Numbered from the stretch's first letter, positions 26,074 through 37,046 are shown. The stretch is 64,000 bases of DNA from an uncultured Lachnospiraceae bacterium (GCA_947625205.1 CANQNN010000010.1:1-64000); one strand, 5' to 3'. The notes: generated by a model not told the origin, from the sequence alone. Program-made: numbers and translations.

Positions 26074-27348
26074 ATGGTCAAAAAAGAAATGATTGCCATG
26101 CTTCTGGCTGGCGGTCAGGGAAGCAGATTGGGTGTATTTACGTCGAAGGTTGCAAAACCTGCCGTATCCTTTGGCAGTAAATACAGGATCATCGACTTCC
26201 CGCTCAGTAACTGTATTAACTCGGGTGTGGACACCGTGGGCGTATTGACACAGTACCAGCCGCTTAGACTGAATACCCATATCGGGATCGGTATTCCGTG
26301 GGATCTGGATAGGAATATCGGCGGCGTAACGGTGCTTCCGCCCTACGAGAAGAGCGCTAACAGTGAGTGGTATACGGGTACAGCGAATGCAATCTATCAG
26401 AATCTGGATTATATGGAGAGCTTTAATCCCGAATATGTTCTGATCCTTTCGGGAGACCATATTTATAAGATGGATTATGAGGTAATGCTTGATTTCCACA
26501 AACAGAACGGCGCGGAAGTGACCATCGCGGTTATGCCCGTTCCTATGGAAGAAGCAAAGCGGTTCGGCATCATGATCACGGATAAAGACCATAAGATCGT
26601 TGACTTTGAAGAAAAGCCCGAGAATCCGAGAAGCAACCTCGCCTCAATGGGTATATATATTTTCAGCTGGAACACATTGAAGGAGGCGCTGCTCACAAAC
26701 GCCGAGCAGCCGGGCCTGGATTTCGGTAAACATATCATTCCGTATTGCCATGCACAAGGTTCACCTCTTTATGCCTATGAATTTAACGGTTACTGGAAGG
26801 ATGTCGGAACACTGAATTCTTACTGGGAAGCCAATATGGAGCTGATCGATCTCGTTCCGGAGTTTAATCTGTATGAGGAATACTGGAAGATCTATACCAG
26901 AAGTGAGATCCTGCCGCCCCAGTACCTGTCGTCCGACAGCGTTGTAGAGAAGAGCATCATCGGTGAGGGCTCTGAGATATACGGACAGGTATATAATTCC
27001 GTGATCGGCTGCGGCGTTACGATAGGAGCGGGAACTGTCGTGCGGGATTCCATCATTATGAATGAGACGAAGATCTGCGGCAACTGTGAAATAAATAAGT
27101 CGATCATCGCGGAGAATGTTCTGATCGAAGAGGATGTTAAGCTCGGCATCGGGGAAGAGATAGAGCATGAGACCGATCCTCATATTTATAATCATGGCAT
27201 TGTTGCCGTTGGAGAGAAGAGCGTTATTCCCAAGGGGATTACCGTCGGAAAGAATTCGGTTGTTTTCGGCGTGACAAGCGCGGAGGATTATGTGAACGGA
27301 AATCTTCCGGGCGGTAAATCTTTGATTAAGGCAGGTGATAAACAGTGA
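26074..27348 (+). CDS. glgC: Glucose-1-phosphate adenylyltransferase, catalytic subunit
   Basis: GlgC makes ADP-glucose from glucose 1-phosphate and ATP, the committed step of glycogen synthesis. The protein is about 424 aa. The nucleotide-binding [22 protein letters not shown], the [10 protein letters not shown] catalytic Asp, and the FEEKP motif are present, followed by a C-terminal left-handed beta helix (about 290-405). The start is ATG 26074; the track start GTG 26065 lies inside the GAGGTG ribosome binding site. It overlaps glgD by four bases. Confidence 0.95.
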   Translation: MVKKEMIAMLLAGGQGSRLGVFTSKVAKPAVSFGSKYRIIDFPLSNCINSGVDTVGVLTQYQPLRLNTHIGIGIPWDLDRNIGGVTVLPPYEKSANSEWYTGTANAIYQNLDYMESFNPEYVLILSGDHIYKMDYEVMLDFHKQNGAEVTIAVMPVPMEEAKRFGIMITDKDHKIVDFEEKPENPRSNLASMGIYIFSWNTLKEALLTNAEQPGLDFGKHIIPYCHAQGSPLYAYEFNGYWKDVGTLNSYWEANMELIDLVPEFNLYEEYWKIYTRSEILPPQYLSSDSVVEKSIIGEGSEIYGQVYNSVIGCGVTIGAGTVVRDSIIMNETKICGNCEINKSIIAENVLIEEDVKLGIGEEIEHETDPHIYNHGIVAVGEKSVIPKGITVGKNSVVFGVTSAEDYVNGNLPGGKSLIKAGDKQ

Positions 27349-28463
27349 GAGCGATAGGAATTATATTGGCGGGTGGTAATAACCGGAGAATTAAGGAACT
27401 TACACAGAAACGTGCCGTGTGTGCGATGCCGATAGCGGGCAGCTACCGCAGTATCGATTTCGCGCTGAGTAATATGTCTAATTCACATATCAACAAAGTG
27501 GCTGTATTTACCCAGTACAATGCAGGCAGCTTAAACGAGCACCTCAGCTCGTCCAAATGGTGGGATTTCGGCCGTAAGCAGGGCGGACTGTTCGTGTTTA
27601 CGCCGGCAGTGACGGCAGAGAGCAGCGTGTGGTATCGCGGTACGGCGGATGCGATCGCTCAGAATCTGGCATTTTTAAAGAACAGCCACGAACCGTATGT
27701 GGTGATTTCTTCTGGCGACTGTGTATACAAGCTGGATTACAATAAGGTGCTGGAGTATCATATCGAGAAGAAGGCTGATATCACCGTAGTCTGCAAGGAT
27801 ATGGCTCCCGATGTCAATGTGGACAGATTTGGAACAATCAAGATGAACGAGGAATGCCGCATTGAAGAGTTTGAGGAGAAGCCCGTTGTAGCTAAATCCA
27901 ATACGATCTCCTGCGGTATCTATGTAGTCAGAAGACGTCAGCTGATCGAGATGATCGAGAAGTGTGCGGAGGAGGACAGATATGATTTTGTAAAGGATAT
28001 CCTGATCCGTTACAAGAGCATGAAGAGAATATACGGTTACAAGATCAAAGAATACTGGAGCAATATAGCATCAGTAGATGATTACTATAAGACCAATATG
28101 GATTTCCTGAATCCTGAGATCAGAAATTATTTCTTCAGACAGTATCCGGATATCTATTCCAAGGTGGACGATCTGCCGCCGGCTAAGTACAATATGGGCG
28201 CGAGCGTCAGGAACAGTCTGATTTCCAGCGGATGCATTGTAAACGGCAAGGTTGAGGATTCGGTGATCTTTAAGAAAACGTTTATCGGGAGCAACTGCTA
28301 TATTAAGAATTCCATCATTCTTAACGATGTGTATATAGGGGATAACACGCATATAGAGAATTGTATTGTAGAGAGCAGGGGAACGATACGGGCTAATTCT
28401 TACCACAAGGGAGAAAATGGAATTGAAATTGTGGTAGAACACAATGACAGATACGTGATTTAA
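27345..28463 (+). CDS. glgD: Glucose-1-phosphate adenylyltransferase, GlgD regulatory subunit
   Basis: GlgD is the second subunit of the Firmicute ADP-glucose pyrophosphorylase; GlgC/GlgD heterotetramers are more active than GlgC alone. The 372-aa protein keeps the fold, but the nucleotide loop is changed to [21 protein letters not shown], and the catalytic Asp region reads [11 protein letters not shown]. The start is GTG 27345 overlapping the glgC stop (GTGA), so translation is coupled. The glycogen phosphorylase gene is about 26 kb away. Confidence 0.94.
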   Translation: MRAIGIILAGGNNRRIKELTQKRAVCAMPIAGSYRSIDFALSNMSNSHINKVAVFTQYNAGSLNEHLSSSKWWDFGRKQGGLFVFTPAVTAESSVWYRGTADAIAQNLAFLKNSHEPYVVISSGDCVYKLDYNKVLEYHIEKKADITVVCKDMAPDVNVDRFGTIKMNEECRIEEFEEKPVVAKSNTISCGIYVVRRRQLIEMIEKCAEEDRYDFVKDILIRYKSMKRIYGYKIKEYWSNIASVDDYYKTNMDFLNPEIRNYFFRQYPDIYSKVDDLPPAKYNMGASVRNSLISSGCIVNGKVEDSVIFKKTFIGSNCYIKNSIILNDVYIGDNTHIENCIVESRGTIRANSYHKGENGIEIVVEHNDRYVI

Positions 28464-28638
28464 TGGTATGATGGAGGGGCGGTTGCTATTACCGATGACA
28501 AGATGTGTTAGAGGCATGAAGGTTTTTAATTAAATGTTTATTACAAGCTACGTGGCTTGATGAGTATGACTTGTGTGGAAAGCTTGTGAAAACCGGCAGT
28601 TTTCTGTCCGGTATCATATGATAAGGAGGCTGAGCTTC

Positions 28639-28911
28639 ATGAGAATTACTGATGTCCGCGTGCGTAAAATGACTCAAGACAGCAAAATGAAAGCAATCGT
28701 CTCGATTACCCTGGACGATGAATTCGTGGTTCATGACATTAAAGTGATTGAAGGTGAAAAAGGTCTTTTCATTGCAATGCCCAGCAAGAAGGCAAATGAC
28801 GGTGAGTACCGGGATATTGCTCATCCGATCAATTCAGAGACTCGTGATAAGATACAGACGATTATTCTGGACAGCTATGCGAAGGCGCTTTTGGAATCTG
28901 ATGATGAGTAA
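28639..28911 (+). CDS. spoVG: SpoVG regulator
   Basis: SpoVG is a small RNA/DNA-binding regulator that affects septation, sporulation and surface gene expression. The 90-aa product from ATG 28639 begins [11 protein letters not shown] and has the family core [21 protein letters not shown]. The longer track start at 28573 is rejected because AAGGAGG lies at the proper distance from 28639. A hairpin (CAAGC/GCTTG, about 28547-28562) lies in the 175-bp upstream gap. A terminator follows 21 bp after the stop. Confidence 0.96.
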   Translation: MRITDVRVRKMTQDSKMKAIVSITLDDEFVVHDIKVIEGEKGLFIAMPSKKANDGEYRDIAHPINSETRDKIQTIILDSYAKALLESDDE

Positions 28912-28932
28912 CAGATGCATATTGTGGAAAGA

Positions 28933-28962
28933 AAAGGGACGCTTAAAGCGTCCTTTTTCTTT
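28933..28962 (+). terminator. Terminator of spoVG
   Basis: GGACGC-TTAAA-GCGTCC is followed by TTTTTC, with A residues opposite the T-run on the 5' side. It is a clear intrinsic terminator 26 bp after spoVG. Confidence 0.92.
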
Positions 28963-29061
28963 CGCATTTGTCAGACTTTTATTCTTGTGGAAATACTGAA
29001 ATGTTGATAGAATGAAAAAGTATAATGCATTTATATAATTTCAGCATAAAGAGGACAAATC

Positions 29062-29643
29062 ATGTACATCATCGTTGGTCTGGGCAATCCGGGCAGACAA
29101 TATCAGAATACAAGACACAATACGGGTTTCGATGTGATCGATGTGATCGCGGGTAAGAATCATATCGCCGTGGAGGAGAAGAAATATAAGGCGCTTATAG
29201 GCAAAGGGATCATCGGAACTCACAAGGCCATATTGGTCAAACCGCAGACCTATATGAATCTGAGTGGTGAAAGCGTCAGAGAAGTCATAGACTTTTATAA
29301 AGCAGATGAAAAAAGTGAACTGATCGTGATCGTGGACGATGTCAGTCTTGATGTGGGACAGATCCGTATCCGGAAGAGAGGGAGCGCGGGCGGTCACAAC
29401 GGACTTAAGAATATCATCCAGCACCTTGGACATGACGAATTTCAGCGTGTGAAAATAGGCGTCGGATGCAAGCCTGACGGATATGATCTGGTGGACTATG
29501 TGCTGGGCCATTTTTCCGGAGAGGAAAGGGAGATCATGGATGAGAGCGTAAACCGTGCGGCGCAGGCCGTTGAGGTCATGATAACGCAGGGAGCGGACGC
29601 GGCAATGAACCTTTTTAATAAGAAGAACGAACAGAAATTGTAA
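29062..29643 (+). CDS. pth: Peptidyl-tRNA hydrolase
   Basis: Pth frees tRNA from dropped-off peptidyl-tRNA. The 193-aa protein has VGLGNPGRQYQNTRHNTGF with the catalytic His, the KPQTYMNLSGESV motif, VVDDVSLDVGQIRIRKRGSAGGHNG and FQRVKIGVG. The start is ATG 29062 with AGAGGA upstream. It is followed within 20 bp by mfd, the common pth-mfd order of Firmicutes. Confidence 0.97.
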   Translation: MYIIVGLGNPGRQYQNTRHNTGFDVIDVIAGKNHIAVEEKKYKALIGKGIIGTHKAILVKPQTYMNLSGESVREVIDFYKADEKSELIVIVDDVSLDVGQIRIRKRGSAGGHNGLKNIIQHLGHDEFQRVKIGVGCKPDGYDLVDYVLGHFSGEEREIMDESVNRAAQAVEVMITQGADAAMNLFNKKNEQKL

Positions 29644-29661
29644 AGACGGCGGAGGTTGACA

Positions 29662-32600
29662 GTGAGGGCTTTACTTGCACCTTTGGAAGAGCTGGGAGAA
29701 TTTGAGGAAATTAAAAAAATGCTTAAGCGGGAATCTGTGACGGTGTCGTTGAGCGGCTGCGCGGATTCCCAGAAGCTTCATATGATATACGGACTTGCCG
29801 GGGACTTTCGCTATAAGATCATTGTGACCTTCAGCGAGCTTCGGGCGAAAGAGCTGTATGAGGACTACAAATTTTATGACAGGAACGTTATGCTTTTTCC
29901 GGCTAAGGATCTGATTTTTTTTCAGGCGGATGTCAATGGCAATCAGCTGACGACGGAGCGGATCAAGTGCTTCCGCAGACTGATGGAAGGCGGCCCGGTG
30001 ACGGTCATCACGACTTATGACGCCCTGATGGCGCCGCAGCCTCCGGCAGATGCTTGGAAGCGCCATATTATTCACATTGACGGGCAGAGCCATATCGAGG
30101 AGCAGGAGCTGGCAGTACGCCTGGTGGAGCTGGGCTACGAGAAAAATTACCAGGTGGAGGCGCCGGGGCAGTTCAGCATCCGCGGAGGTATCATCGATAT
30201 TTTTGACTTGACGGAGGAGAATCCGTACCGCATCGAATTGTGGGGAGAGGATGTGGAGTCCATTCGCAGTTTTGATATCTTAAGCCAGCGCTCCATAGAG
30301 AAACTGGAATCCGTCACGATCTATCCGGCTACGGAGCTTATTCTGTCGGATGACGAGCTGCGTGAAGGCATCAGAAAAATGCAGGCGGAATGTAGGACGC
30401 ATGCGACGAAGCTCAGAAAAGATATGAAAGCTGAGGAGGCGCACCGTATTGAGACGCAGATCGGGGAGCTGGCGGAGCAGCTTCTGGAACTGGGCCTGTC
30501 GCGCGGCGCGGTAAATCTGGAGAGCTATGTGAAATATTTTTATCCGGAGATGTCTGATTTTACAAACTGTTTTGATATGAGCCGGAGTTGTTTTTTTATA
30601 GAGGAGCCTCTGCGGGTCAAGGAGCACGCTGATGCTGTGGAGCTTGAATTTCGTGAGAGTATGACGCACCGTGTGGAGAAGGGATATATTCTGCCGGGGC
30701 AGATGGATATTTTGCGCGGCGCCGAACAGACTGCGGCCAGGATCTCCAGAGGCAGGATCGTGACGCTGTCCGTGATGGACGGGAAGATCCCGTATTTTAA
30801 ACCGGACAGGAAATTTGATATACAGACGAGGAGTCTTTCTTCCTATAATAACAGTTTTGACGCTCTGGTCAGAGACTTGCAGGGGTATAAGAGACAGGGA
30901 TACCGTATCCTTCTGCTTTCGGGTTCCAGAACAAGAGCCAGAAGACTTGCAGAAGATTTAAGAGATCAGGAGATCAGCGCTTTTTACAGTGAGGACCCGA
31001 TGCGCGAGGTCCAGCCCGGTGAGGTAATGACGTATTACGGCAGGGTGCTCAAAGGATTTGAGTATCCTCTTATTAAGTTCATTGTCATATCGGAGAGTGA
31101 TATCTTCGGGGCAGAAAAAAAGAAAAAGAAGAATAAAAAAATATATCAGGGTCAGAAGATCAATGATTTCAACGAGCTGAAAGTAGGGGACTATGTGGTG
31201 CACGAAAGCCACGGACTGGGTATCTATCAGGGTATCGAGAAGGTGGAAGTGGATAAGATCGTCAAAGACTATATGAAGATATCTTACCGCGACGGAGGTA
31301 TCCTGTATGTTCTTGCGACAGGACTCGATGTTATTCAGAAATATGCGTCCGCCGATTCCGGCAGTAAGCCGAAGCTCAACAAGCTTGGAACGCAGGAGTG
31401 GAATAAGACTAAATCAAAGGTGCGCTCGGCGGTGGACGAGGTCGCGCAGGATCTGGTGGAGCTGTATGCGGTCAGGCAGCAGAGCCAGGGCTACCGTTAC
31501 GGACCCGATACCGTGTGGCAGAAAGAATTTGAGGAAATGTTTCCTTTTGAGGAAACCGAGGATCAGATCAATGCGATCGCGGCGACCAAAGCGGATATGG
31601 AGAGCGGAAAGATCATGGACCGCCTGATCTGTGGCGACGTCGGATACGGCAAGACGGAGGTCGCGCTTCGCGCGGCGTTTAAGGCAGTGCAGGAAGGTAA
31701 ACAGGTGGTGTATCTTGTGCCGACGACGATTCTCGCGCAGCAGCATTACAATACCTTTGTACAGAGAATGAAAGATTTCCCGGTCCGGGTCGATCTTTTA
31801 TCCAGGTTCCGCACGGCGGCGGAACAGAAGAAGACCGTGTCGGATCTGCGGAAAGGAATGGTGGATATCGTGATCGGCACGCACCGCGTGCTCTCGGCCG
31901 ATGTGCAGTACAAGGATCTGGGACTGCTGATCATTGATGAGGAGCAGCGTTTCGGCGTGGCGCATAAAGAGAAGATCAAGAAGCTGAAGGAAAACGTAGA
32001 TGTCCTGACGCTGACGGCAACGCCGATCCCGCGAACCCTCCATATGAGTCTGATCGGGATACGCGATATGAGTGTGCTGGAGGAAGCGCCCGGGGACAGG
32101 CAGCCGATCCAGACTTTTGTCTGTGAATACAATGAGGAGCTGGTGAGGGAAGCCATAGTGAGGGAGCTGTCCAGAAAAGGACAGGTTTACTATGTGTATA
32201 ACAGAGTCAATAATATAGCGGATGTGAGCGCTGCGGTCCAGAAGCTGGTGCCGGAAGCGAATGTGGCTTTTGCGCACGGACAGATGAAAGAGAGCGAACT
32301 GGAACGCATCATGTATGACTTTATCGACGGGGAGATAGATGTGCTGGTGTCTACCACGATCATTGAGACAGGACTTGATATCTCCAATGTCAATACAATG
32401 ATCGTCCATGATTCTGATCAAATGGGACTGTCGCAGCTGTACCAGCTTCGGGGACGCGTAGGGCGGTCTAACCGCACGGCGTACGCTTTTCTGATGTATA
32501 AAAGGGATAAGATGCTCAGGGAAGTGGCGGAGAAGAGATTGGCGGCGATCAGGGAATTTACGGATCTGGGGAGCGGGTTTAAGATCGCCATGCGTGACCT

Positions 32601-33228
32601 GGAGATCCGGGGAGCCGGCAACCTTCTGGGAGCGAGGCAGCACGGACATATGCAGGCGGTAGGTTATGATCTGTACTGCAAGATGTTAAACGAGGCGGTT
32701 AAGAACTTAAAAGGAATGCCGGCGACAGAAGATTTCAACACAAGCGTCGATCTGGAGGCGGACGCTTATATCCCGCCCGCCTATATTGTCAATGAGGTGC
32801 AGAAGCTGGATATCTATAAGCGGATAGCCGGCATAGAAAACGAGAAAGAGTGCGATGATATGCGGGAGGAGCTTCTTGACCGTTTCGGTGAGATCCCAAA
32901 GTCTGCCGAAAATCTGCTGCGCATAGCGCTGATCCGTTCCGCCGCACACAGACTGTATATGCCGGAAGTGAAAGGCAAGGACGGAACGGTCAGGTTCTTG
33001 ATGCGCACGGATGCACCGGTCAGGGTGGAAAATATTCCGCACCTGCTTAAATTATACGGGGGTAAGATGACTTTCGACCCGAAGGGCGTGCCCGCGTTTT
33101 GTCTCCGCTACAGGAAATGCGGCGTGATAGAGATGGACGAGGAGACACTGCTGTCCCTGACCGAGACGGCTCTGAAAAATATGGAAGAACTGCTGCTTGA
33201 AAGGAGTACCCGGCATGATCTATCTTGA
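29662..33228 (+). CDS. mfd: Transcription-repair coupling factor
   Basis: Mfd pushes stalled RNA polymerase off DNA lesions and recruits UvrA. The protein is about 1188 aa. The N-terminal UvrB-like module (about 1-350) has a degenerate helicase fold. The RNA polymerase-interacting CarD-like domain is at about 495-565 (LKVGDYVVHESHGLGIY). The RecG-like motor (about 590-960) has GDVGYGKTEVALRAAF, IIDEEQRFG, TATPIPRTL and QLRGRVGRS, and the TRCF C-terminal domain is at about 1010-1110. The start is GTG 29662 with CGGAGG six bases upstream; the track TTG 29656 is too close to the site. Confidence 0.97.
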   Translation: MRALLAPLEELGEFEEIKKMLKRESVTVSLSGCADSQKLHMIYGLAGDFRYKIIVTFSELRAKELYEDYKFYDRNVMLFPAKDLIFFQADVNGNQLTTERIKCFRRLMEGGPVTVITTYDALMAPQPPADAWKRHIIHIDGQSHIEEQELAVRLVELGYEKNYQVEAPGQFSIRGGIIDIFDLTEENPYRIELWGEDVESIRSFDILSQRSIEKLESVTIYPATELILSDDELREGIRKMQAECRTHATKLRKDMKAEEAHRIETQIGELAEQLLELGLSRGAVNLESYVKYFYPEMSDFTNCFDMSRSCFFIEEPLRVKEHADAVELEFRESMTHRVEKGYILPGQMDILRGAEQTAARISRGRIVTLSVMDGKIPYFKPDRKFDIQTRSLSSYNNSFDALVRDLQGYKRQGYRILLLSGSRTRARRLAEDLRDQEISAFYSEDPMREVQPGEVMTYYGRVLKGFEYPLIKFIVISESDIFGAEKKKKKNKKIYQGQKINDFNELKVGDYVVHESHGLGIYQGIEKVEVDKIVKDYMKISYRDGGILYVLATGLDVIQKYASADSGSKPKLNKLGTQEWNKTKSKVRSAVDEVAQDLVELYAVRQQSQGYRYGPDTVWQKEFEEMFPFEETEDQINAIAATKADMESGKIMDRLICGDVGYGKTEVALRAAFKAVQEGKQVVYLVPTTILAQQHYNTFVQRMKDFPVRVDLLSRFRTAAEQKKTVSDLRKGMVDIVIGTHRVLSADVQYKDLGLLIIDEEQRFGVAHKEKIKKLKENVDVLTLTATPIPRTLHMSLIGIRDMSVLEEAPGDRQPIQTFVCEYNEELVREAIVRELSRKGQVYYVYNRVNNIADVSAAVQKLVPEANVAFAHGQMKESELERIMYDFIDGEIDVLVSTTIIETGLDISNVNTMIVHDSDQMGLSQLYQLRGRVGRSNRTAYAFLMYKRDKMLREVAEKRLAAIREFTDLGSGFKIAMRDLEIRGAGNLLGARQHGHMQAVGYDLYCKMLNEAVKNLKGMPATEDFNTSVDLEADAYIPPAYIVNEVQKLDIYKRIAGIENEKECDDMREELLDRFGEIPKSAENLLRIALIRSAAHRLYMPEVKGKDGTVRFLMRTDAPVRVENIPHLLKLYGGKMTFDPKGVPAFCLRYRKCGVIEMDEETLLSLTETALKNMEELLLERSTRHDLS

Positions 33229-34387
33229 CAATGCGGCAACCACGAGGACTGCGCCGGAAGTGGTGGAAGCCATGCTGCCGTATTTTACGGAATATTACGG
33301 GAACGCAGGAAGTATCTACAGACTGGGGACCAGAAGTAAAAAAGCGATCATACAGGCAAAAGAAACAATTGCGGAAACGCTTAATGCACAGCCCAATGAA
33401 ATTTACTTTACGGCGGGCGGTTCGGAATCGGATAATTGGGCGCTTAAAGCGGTTTATGAAGCATATGCGGACCGGGGCAGGCATATCATCACATCCAGAA
33501 TAGAGCATCATGCCGTTCTTAATACGTGCGAATATTTGGAAAAGCTTGGCGCTTCGGTCACTTATCTGGATGTGGATGAAAATGGGATAGTAGATGTGGA
33601 ACAGCTTACGAAAGCGATCCGGCCGGACACGATACTGATCAGCATCATGTACGCAAATAATGAGATCGGCACAATACAGCCGGTGAAAGAGATCGGTGAG
33701 ATCGCGGACAGGCACGGTATCCTGTTTCATACCGATGCGGTGCAGGTATACGGCCAGCTCCCGGTCGATGTGAAGGAGTGCCATATCGATCTGTTGTCCG
33801 CCAGCGGACACAAATTTAACGGACCTAAAGGGGTGGGCTTTCTCTATATCGGTAAGAAGGCTAAGATACGTTCTTTTATTCACGGAGGGCAGCAGGAGAG
33901 AGGCAGGCGCGCCGGAACGGAGAACGTGGCGGGGATAGTCGGCATGGAGACGGCGGTAAAACGCGCGTACCGGATCATGGAGGAAAAAACTGCAAAGGAG
34001 ACGGAGCTGAGAGATTATCTGACAGACCGTATCATACAGGAGATTCCGGGCGCGAGGCTCAACGGACATCCCGTAAAACGTCTGCCGGGCAATGTCAATA
34101 TCAGTTTCGAGTCGATAGAAGGGGAGACTGTTCTTATCATGCTGGATATGAAGGGGATCTGTGCGTCCGGAGGTTCTGCATGTACGACCGGAGCGCTCGA
34201 TCCGTCCCACGTACTGCTGGCGCTGGGGCAGCCGCCGGAGCTTGCGCGCGGTGCGCTGCGTATGACGCTGGGTGAGGAGAACACGAAAGAAGAGATGGAT
34301 ATTGTCGTGCAGGAGCTTAAACGCATCATCGGAAGTATCAGACAGCACAGAAGCGGTTACGGTGACAGCGAAGCCTGCGGTGTGTAA
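33215..34387 (+). CDS. Cysteine desulfurase (NifS/IscS family)
   Basis: This PLP enzyme takes sulfur from cysteine for Fe-S clusters or thio-nucleosides. The protein is about 390 aa. It has MIYLDNAATT at the start, HHAVL near the cofactor, the PLP lysine in SASGHKFNGPKG, and the persulfide cysteine in SGGSACTTGALDPSHVL. ATG 33215 with AAAGGAG upstream is preferred to 33197; it overlaps the mfd end by 14 bp. Clostridial homologues are often next to thiI, but no scaffold (iscU/sufU) or thiI lies here, so whether it serves Fe-S or tRNA thiolation is open. Confidence 0.93.
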   Translation: MIYLDNAATTRTAPEVVEAMLPYFTEYYGNAGSIYRLGTRSKKAIIQAKETIAETLNAQPNEIYFTAGGSESDNWALKAVYEAYADRGRHIITSRIEHHAVLNTCEYLEKLGASVTYLDVDENGIVDVEQLTKAIRPDTILISIMYANNEIGTIQPVKEIGEIADRHGILFHTDAVQVYGQLPVDVKECHIDLLSASGHKFNGPKGVGFLYIGKKAKIRSFIHGGQQERGRRAGTENVAGIVGMETAVKRAYRIMEEKTAKETELRDYLTDRIIQEIPGARLNGHPVKRLPGNVNISFESIEGETVLIMLDMKGICASGGSACTTGALDPSHVLLALGQPPELARGALRMTLGEENTKEEMDIVVQELKRIIGSIRQHRSGYGDSEACGV

Positions 34388-34396
34388 GCACGGCGG

Positions 34397-35263
34397 TTAT
34401 TTCAGATAGTATTTGCGGTATTCACTTGGTGAACAGCCCCGGTACTGTCTGAAAACCCGGTTAAATGTGGAAATGCTTTTAAAACCGGCCTGATATGAGA
34501 TCTCCGTGATCGGCGTGTCAGAGTCGGACAGCATTAGCTGCGCGCGCTTGATTCTCTGCAGAGTCACATATTCCACAAAGTTATAGTTAGTTATCTGTTT
34601 GAAAATGCGTGAGAAGTACCATTCGCTGAACCCCGCAAGGCCGGCGACGGATTCCAGAGTGATCTCCTGGTCGCAGTGGTCTACGATATAACTGCACGCC
34701 GCGCTGATCTTCTCTATCGTACTGCTGCTTCCCGGCGGATGAAGTTCTTTGCCGCTTAAGAGCGAGTTCTTAATGTATAGTCCAAAGTCCATAAACATTT
34801 CATACAGACATATCACCGTTTCAACACCGGCAAAGGTGCCGTGACCATCCTGTACGGAGAGCATCTGCCGAATGTGCGAGAGCATCTGCTGCGCCAGACC
34901 GGGCGTCTGCGCCTGCCGGATGTGGTGGAAGGTGCGGAAGATATTGAAGAACGGCGCAAAATCCGGCAGCTCGCTCAGCATAGTGGCAGGAAACTGTATG
35001 CCGGTCAGTCTTCCGTCCCTGTTTTCAACGGTTTCATGCACTTCACCGGGCCAGATCAGAAGGATGTCGCCCGGATCTAACTGATACAGCGCATGGCCGA
35101 TGCGGATAGAAGGCGGCGTGTTTACTGCCGCGTCTTCCGCAAGCGCCGCGATTTCTACATATTTATGCCAGTGGAGCGGAAAGGTGCGCGGAAAGGATTC
35201 CGCCTCAATGACGTTTATCATATTGGAAAAATGTATGTTTTCATAAGTGTTATGCTGTTCCAT
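34397..35263 (-). CDS. AraC family transcriptional regulator
   Basis: The protein is about 288 aa. The N-terminal cupin-like sensor (about 5-120) starts with FSNMINVIEAES and has the FPLHWHKYVEIAAL metal/sugar-pocket motif. The C-terminal double helix-turn-helix (about 190-288) has VAGLAGFSEWYFSRIFKQ and ISYQAGFKSISTFNRVFRQYRGCSPSEYRK. ATG 35263 with GGGAG upstream is preferred to 35278, which lies inside that site. It is divergent from the MATE gene and may control it; its ligand is unknown. Confidence 0.92.
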   Translation of the reverse strand: MEQHNTYENIHFSNMINVIEAESFPRTFPLHWHKYVEIAALAEDAAVNTPPSIRIGHALYQLDPGDILLIWPGEVHETVENRDGRLTGIQFPATMLSELPDFAPFFNIFRTFHHIRQAQTPGLAQQMLSHIRQMLSVQDGHGTFAGVETVICLYEMFMDFGLYIKNSLLSGKELHPPGSSSTIEKISAACSYIVDHCDQEITLESVAGLAGFSEWYFSRIFKQITNYNFVEYVTLQRIKRAQLMLSDSDTPITEISYQAGFKSISTFNRVFRQYRGCSPSEYRKYYLK

Positions 35264-35522
35264 TGGTATCTCCCGCATCTTATGGTCTCTGTACCGTCCG
35301 AAATATTCTTCCTATTATGCCTGTCATATATCAGATTAACGAAATTAAAGAGAGAAATCAAGAATAAACAACAAAATATGAGAAATATGTCCTGCGCTGC
35401 GCGGATTTCTATGACAAAAAATAATAAGTTCACGACAAACTCTAGTTAGTATATTGTAAGATGTGTGTATATAATCTACTGTGAAATATGTAAAAACGGC
35501 GGATGCGCCGGAGGGAAATGTA

Positions 35523-36950
35523 ATGAACACAGGAAATATAACGGATATGACAACGGGCAGCCCGGCAAAGCACATATTAAAATTTGCGCTGCCGCTTCTT
35601 ATAGGAAACCTTTTTCAACAGTTGTACAACATGGTTGATTCCGTTGTCGTGGGTAATTTTGTGGGTAAAAATGCGCTGGCGGCGGTGGGCAGCTGCGGTT
35701 CCATGAACTTTCTGTTCTTTTCGCTCAGCTCCGGTCTTGCCATCGGTATCGGCATTATCGTTGCGCAGTATTTCGGCGCAAAAGATGAGAAGAATGTGCG
35801 AAGCACCATCGCCAATTCGTTCTATGTGCTTGTGACGGCGTCGCTGGTGGTCAGTATACTCGGAATTTTTGTGGCGCCGGGGCTTTTAAGGCTTCTTGCA
35901 ACGCCGGATAATATCATAGGCGATTCGATTACATATATGAGGACAACATGTACCGGTATAGCCGCAATCGCCCTGTACAATGGCATAGCCGCCATTCTGC
36001 GGGCGCTGGGGGACTCCAGAACGCCGCTGTATTTTCTGATCGTGTCCAGTATCGTCAATGTGATACTGGATCTGACCTTTGTCCTGGCGTTTGGCATGGG
36101 CGTGTTCGGTGTGGCGCTCGCAACGGTTATCTCACAGGCGGTATCGGCGGTCACATGTCTTGTCTATGCTTATCACAAGGTGCCGTATTTTCGGTTGGGC
36201 AGGGAAGAACTGAAACCGCATGTACCGATCATTGTCAAGTCGTTTCAGCTCGGTGTGCCGTTAGCACTGCAAAACTCCATGATAGCGATCTCGTGCATGG
36301 TGCTGCAGGGCGTGGTAAATACTTTCGGCGACACGGTTATGGCGGCGTATACCATTACGAACCGTATCGAGCAGATCGTACAGCAGCCCTTTGGTTCGCT
36401 GGGCGCCGCGCTCACGACATATTCGGGACAGAATATCGGCGCAGGCCGTCCGGAGCGTGTCAGAAAAGGATTCGCACAGTGCACTCTTATTGCGCTGATA
36501 TTCAGCGTTGTGCTGATACCGGTGGCATATTTGTTCGGAGAAAATATTGTGGGTATTTTTGTAAAAGAACAGGATGTTATCGATATCGGATACAGGGCGC
36601 TCCGGATAACCAGTCTTTGTTATTTCGGGCTTGGTATGATCTATGTGCCCAGATCTCTTCTGAACGGATGCGGCGATACGGGATTCTCCATGATAAACGG
36701 CTTTACGGAGGTTGCCTGCCGTATCATGTACTCGCAGATCTTTATCCGTATTCCCGTGCTGGGCTACTGGAGTATCTGGATCACTACGGGTGCAACATGG
36801 GTCACGACGGCTCTTGTGTGCGTTGCCAGGTATTTTCAGGGCAAGTGGAAAATGAAATCTATTGTGGCCCATCCCCGGACAACCGGAGAGGAAGCACAGG
36901 AGGCGGGGACGGAGCCGGCAGACGCACAGAAGACGGAAGAAAAACTTTAG
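35523..36950 (+). CDS. MATE family multidrug efflux transporter
   Basis: The protein is about 475 aa with twelve membrane helices. The N-terminal PLLIGNLFQQLYNMVDSVVVGNFVG motif is characteristic of the MatE family (DinF/NorM-like, VmrA subgroup). Members export cationic drugs with Na+ or H+. The start ATG 35523 with GGAGGG seven bases upstream is preferred to 35481. The divergent AraC gene ends its coding 260 bp away, so the shared gap (35264-35522) probably holds both promoters; a TATAAT lies near 35473. The C-terminal tail is Thr/Glu-rich and low in similarity. Confidence 0.93.
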   Translation: MNTGNITDMTTGSPAKHILKFALPLLIGNLFQQLYNMVDSVVVGNFVGKNALAAVGSCGSMNFLFFSLSSGLAIGIGIIVAQYFGAKDEKNVRSTIANSFYVLVTASLVVSILGIFVAPGLLRLLATPDNIIGDSITYMRTTCTGIAAIALYNGIAAILRALGDSRTPLYFLIVSSIVNVILDLTFVLAFGMGVFGVALATVISQAVSAVTCLVYAYHKVPYFRLGREELKPHVPIIVKSFQLGVPLALQNSMIAISCMVLQGVVNTFGDTVMAAYTITNRIEQIVQQPFGSLGAALTTYSGQNIGAGRPERVRKGFAQCTLIALIFSVVLIPVAYLFGENIVGIFVKEQDVIDIGYRALRITSLCYFGLGMIYVPRSLLNGCGDTGFSMINGFTEVACRIMYSQIFIRIPVLGYWSIWITTGATWVTTALVCVARYFQGKWKMKSIVAHPRTTGEEAQEAGTEPADAQKTEEKL

Positions 36951-36966
36951 AATGTATAAAATATTT

Positions 36967-36997
36967 CAGAGTCCGGAATATCGGACTCTGTTTTTTG
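36967..36997 (+). terminator. Terminator after the MATE gene
   Basis: A perfect 9-bp stem CAGAGTCCG/CGGACTCTG (36967-36975 with 36982-36990) is followed by TTTTTTG. Confidence 0.93.
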
Positions 36998-37046
36998 TAT
37001 CCTTATACCAGAACAGAAGTTCGATATGCTGAAAGGAGATAAGGAT

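Noticed and set aside
35948-37042. 364-aa ORF overlapping the MATE gene in another frame
   Set aside because: The composition is rich in Arg, Cys and Gly as expected from a shifted frame; the MATE frame has clear membrane helices.
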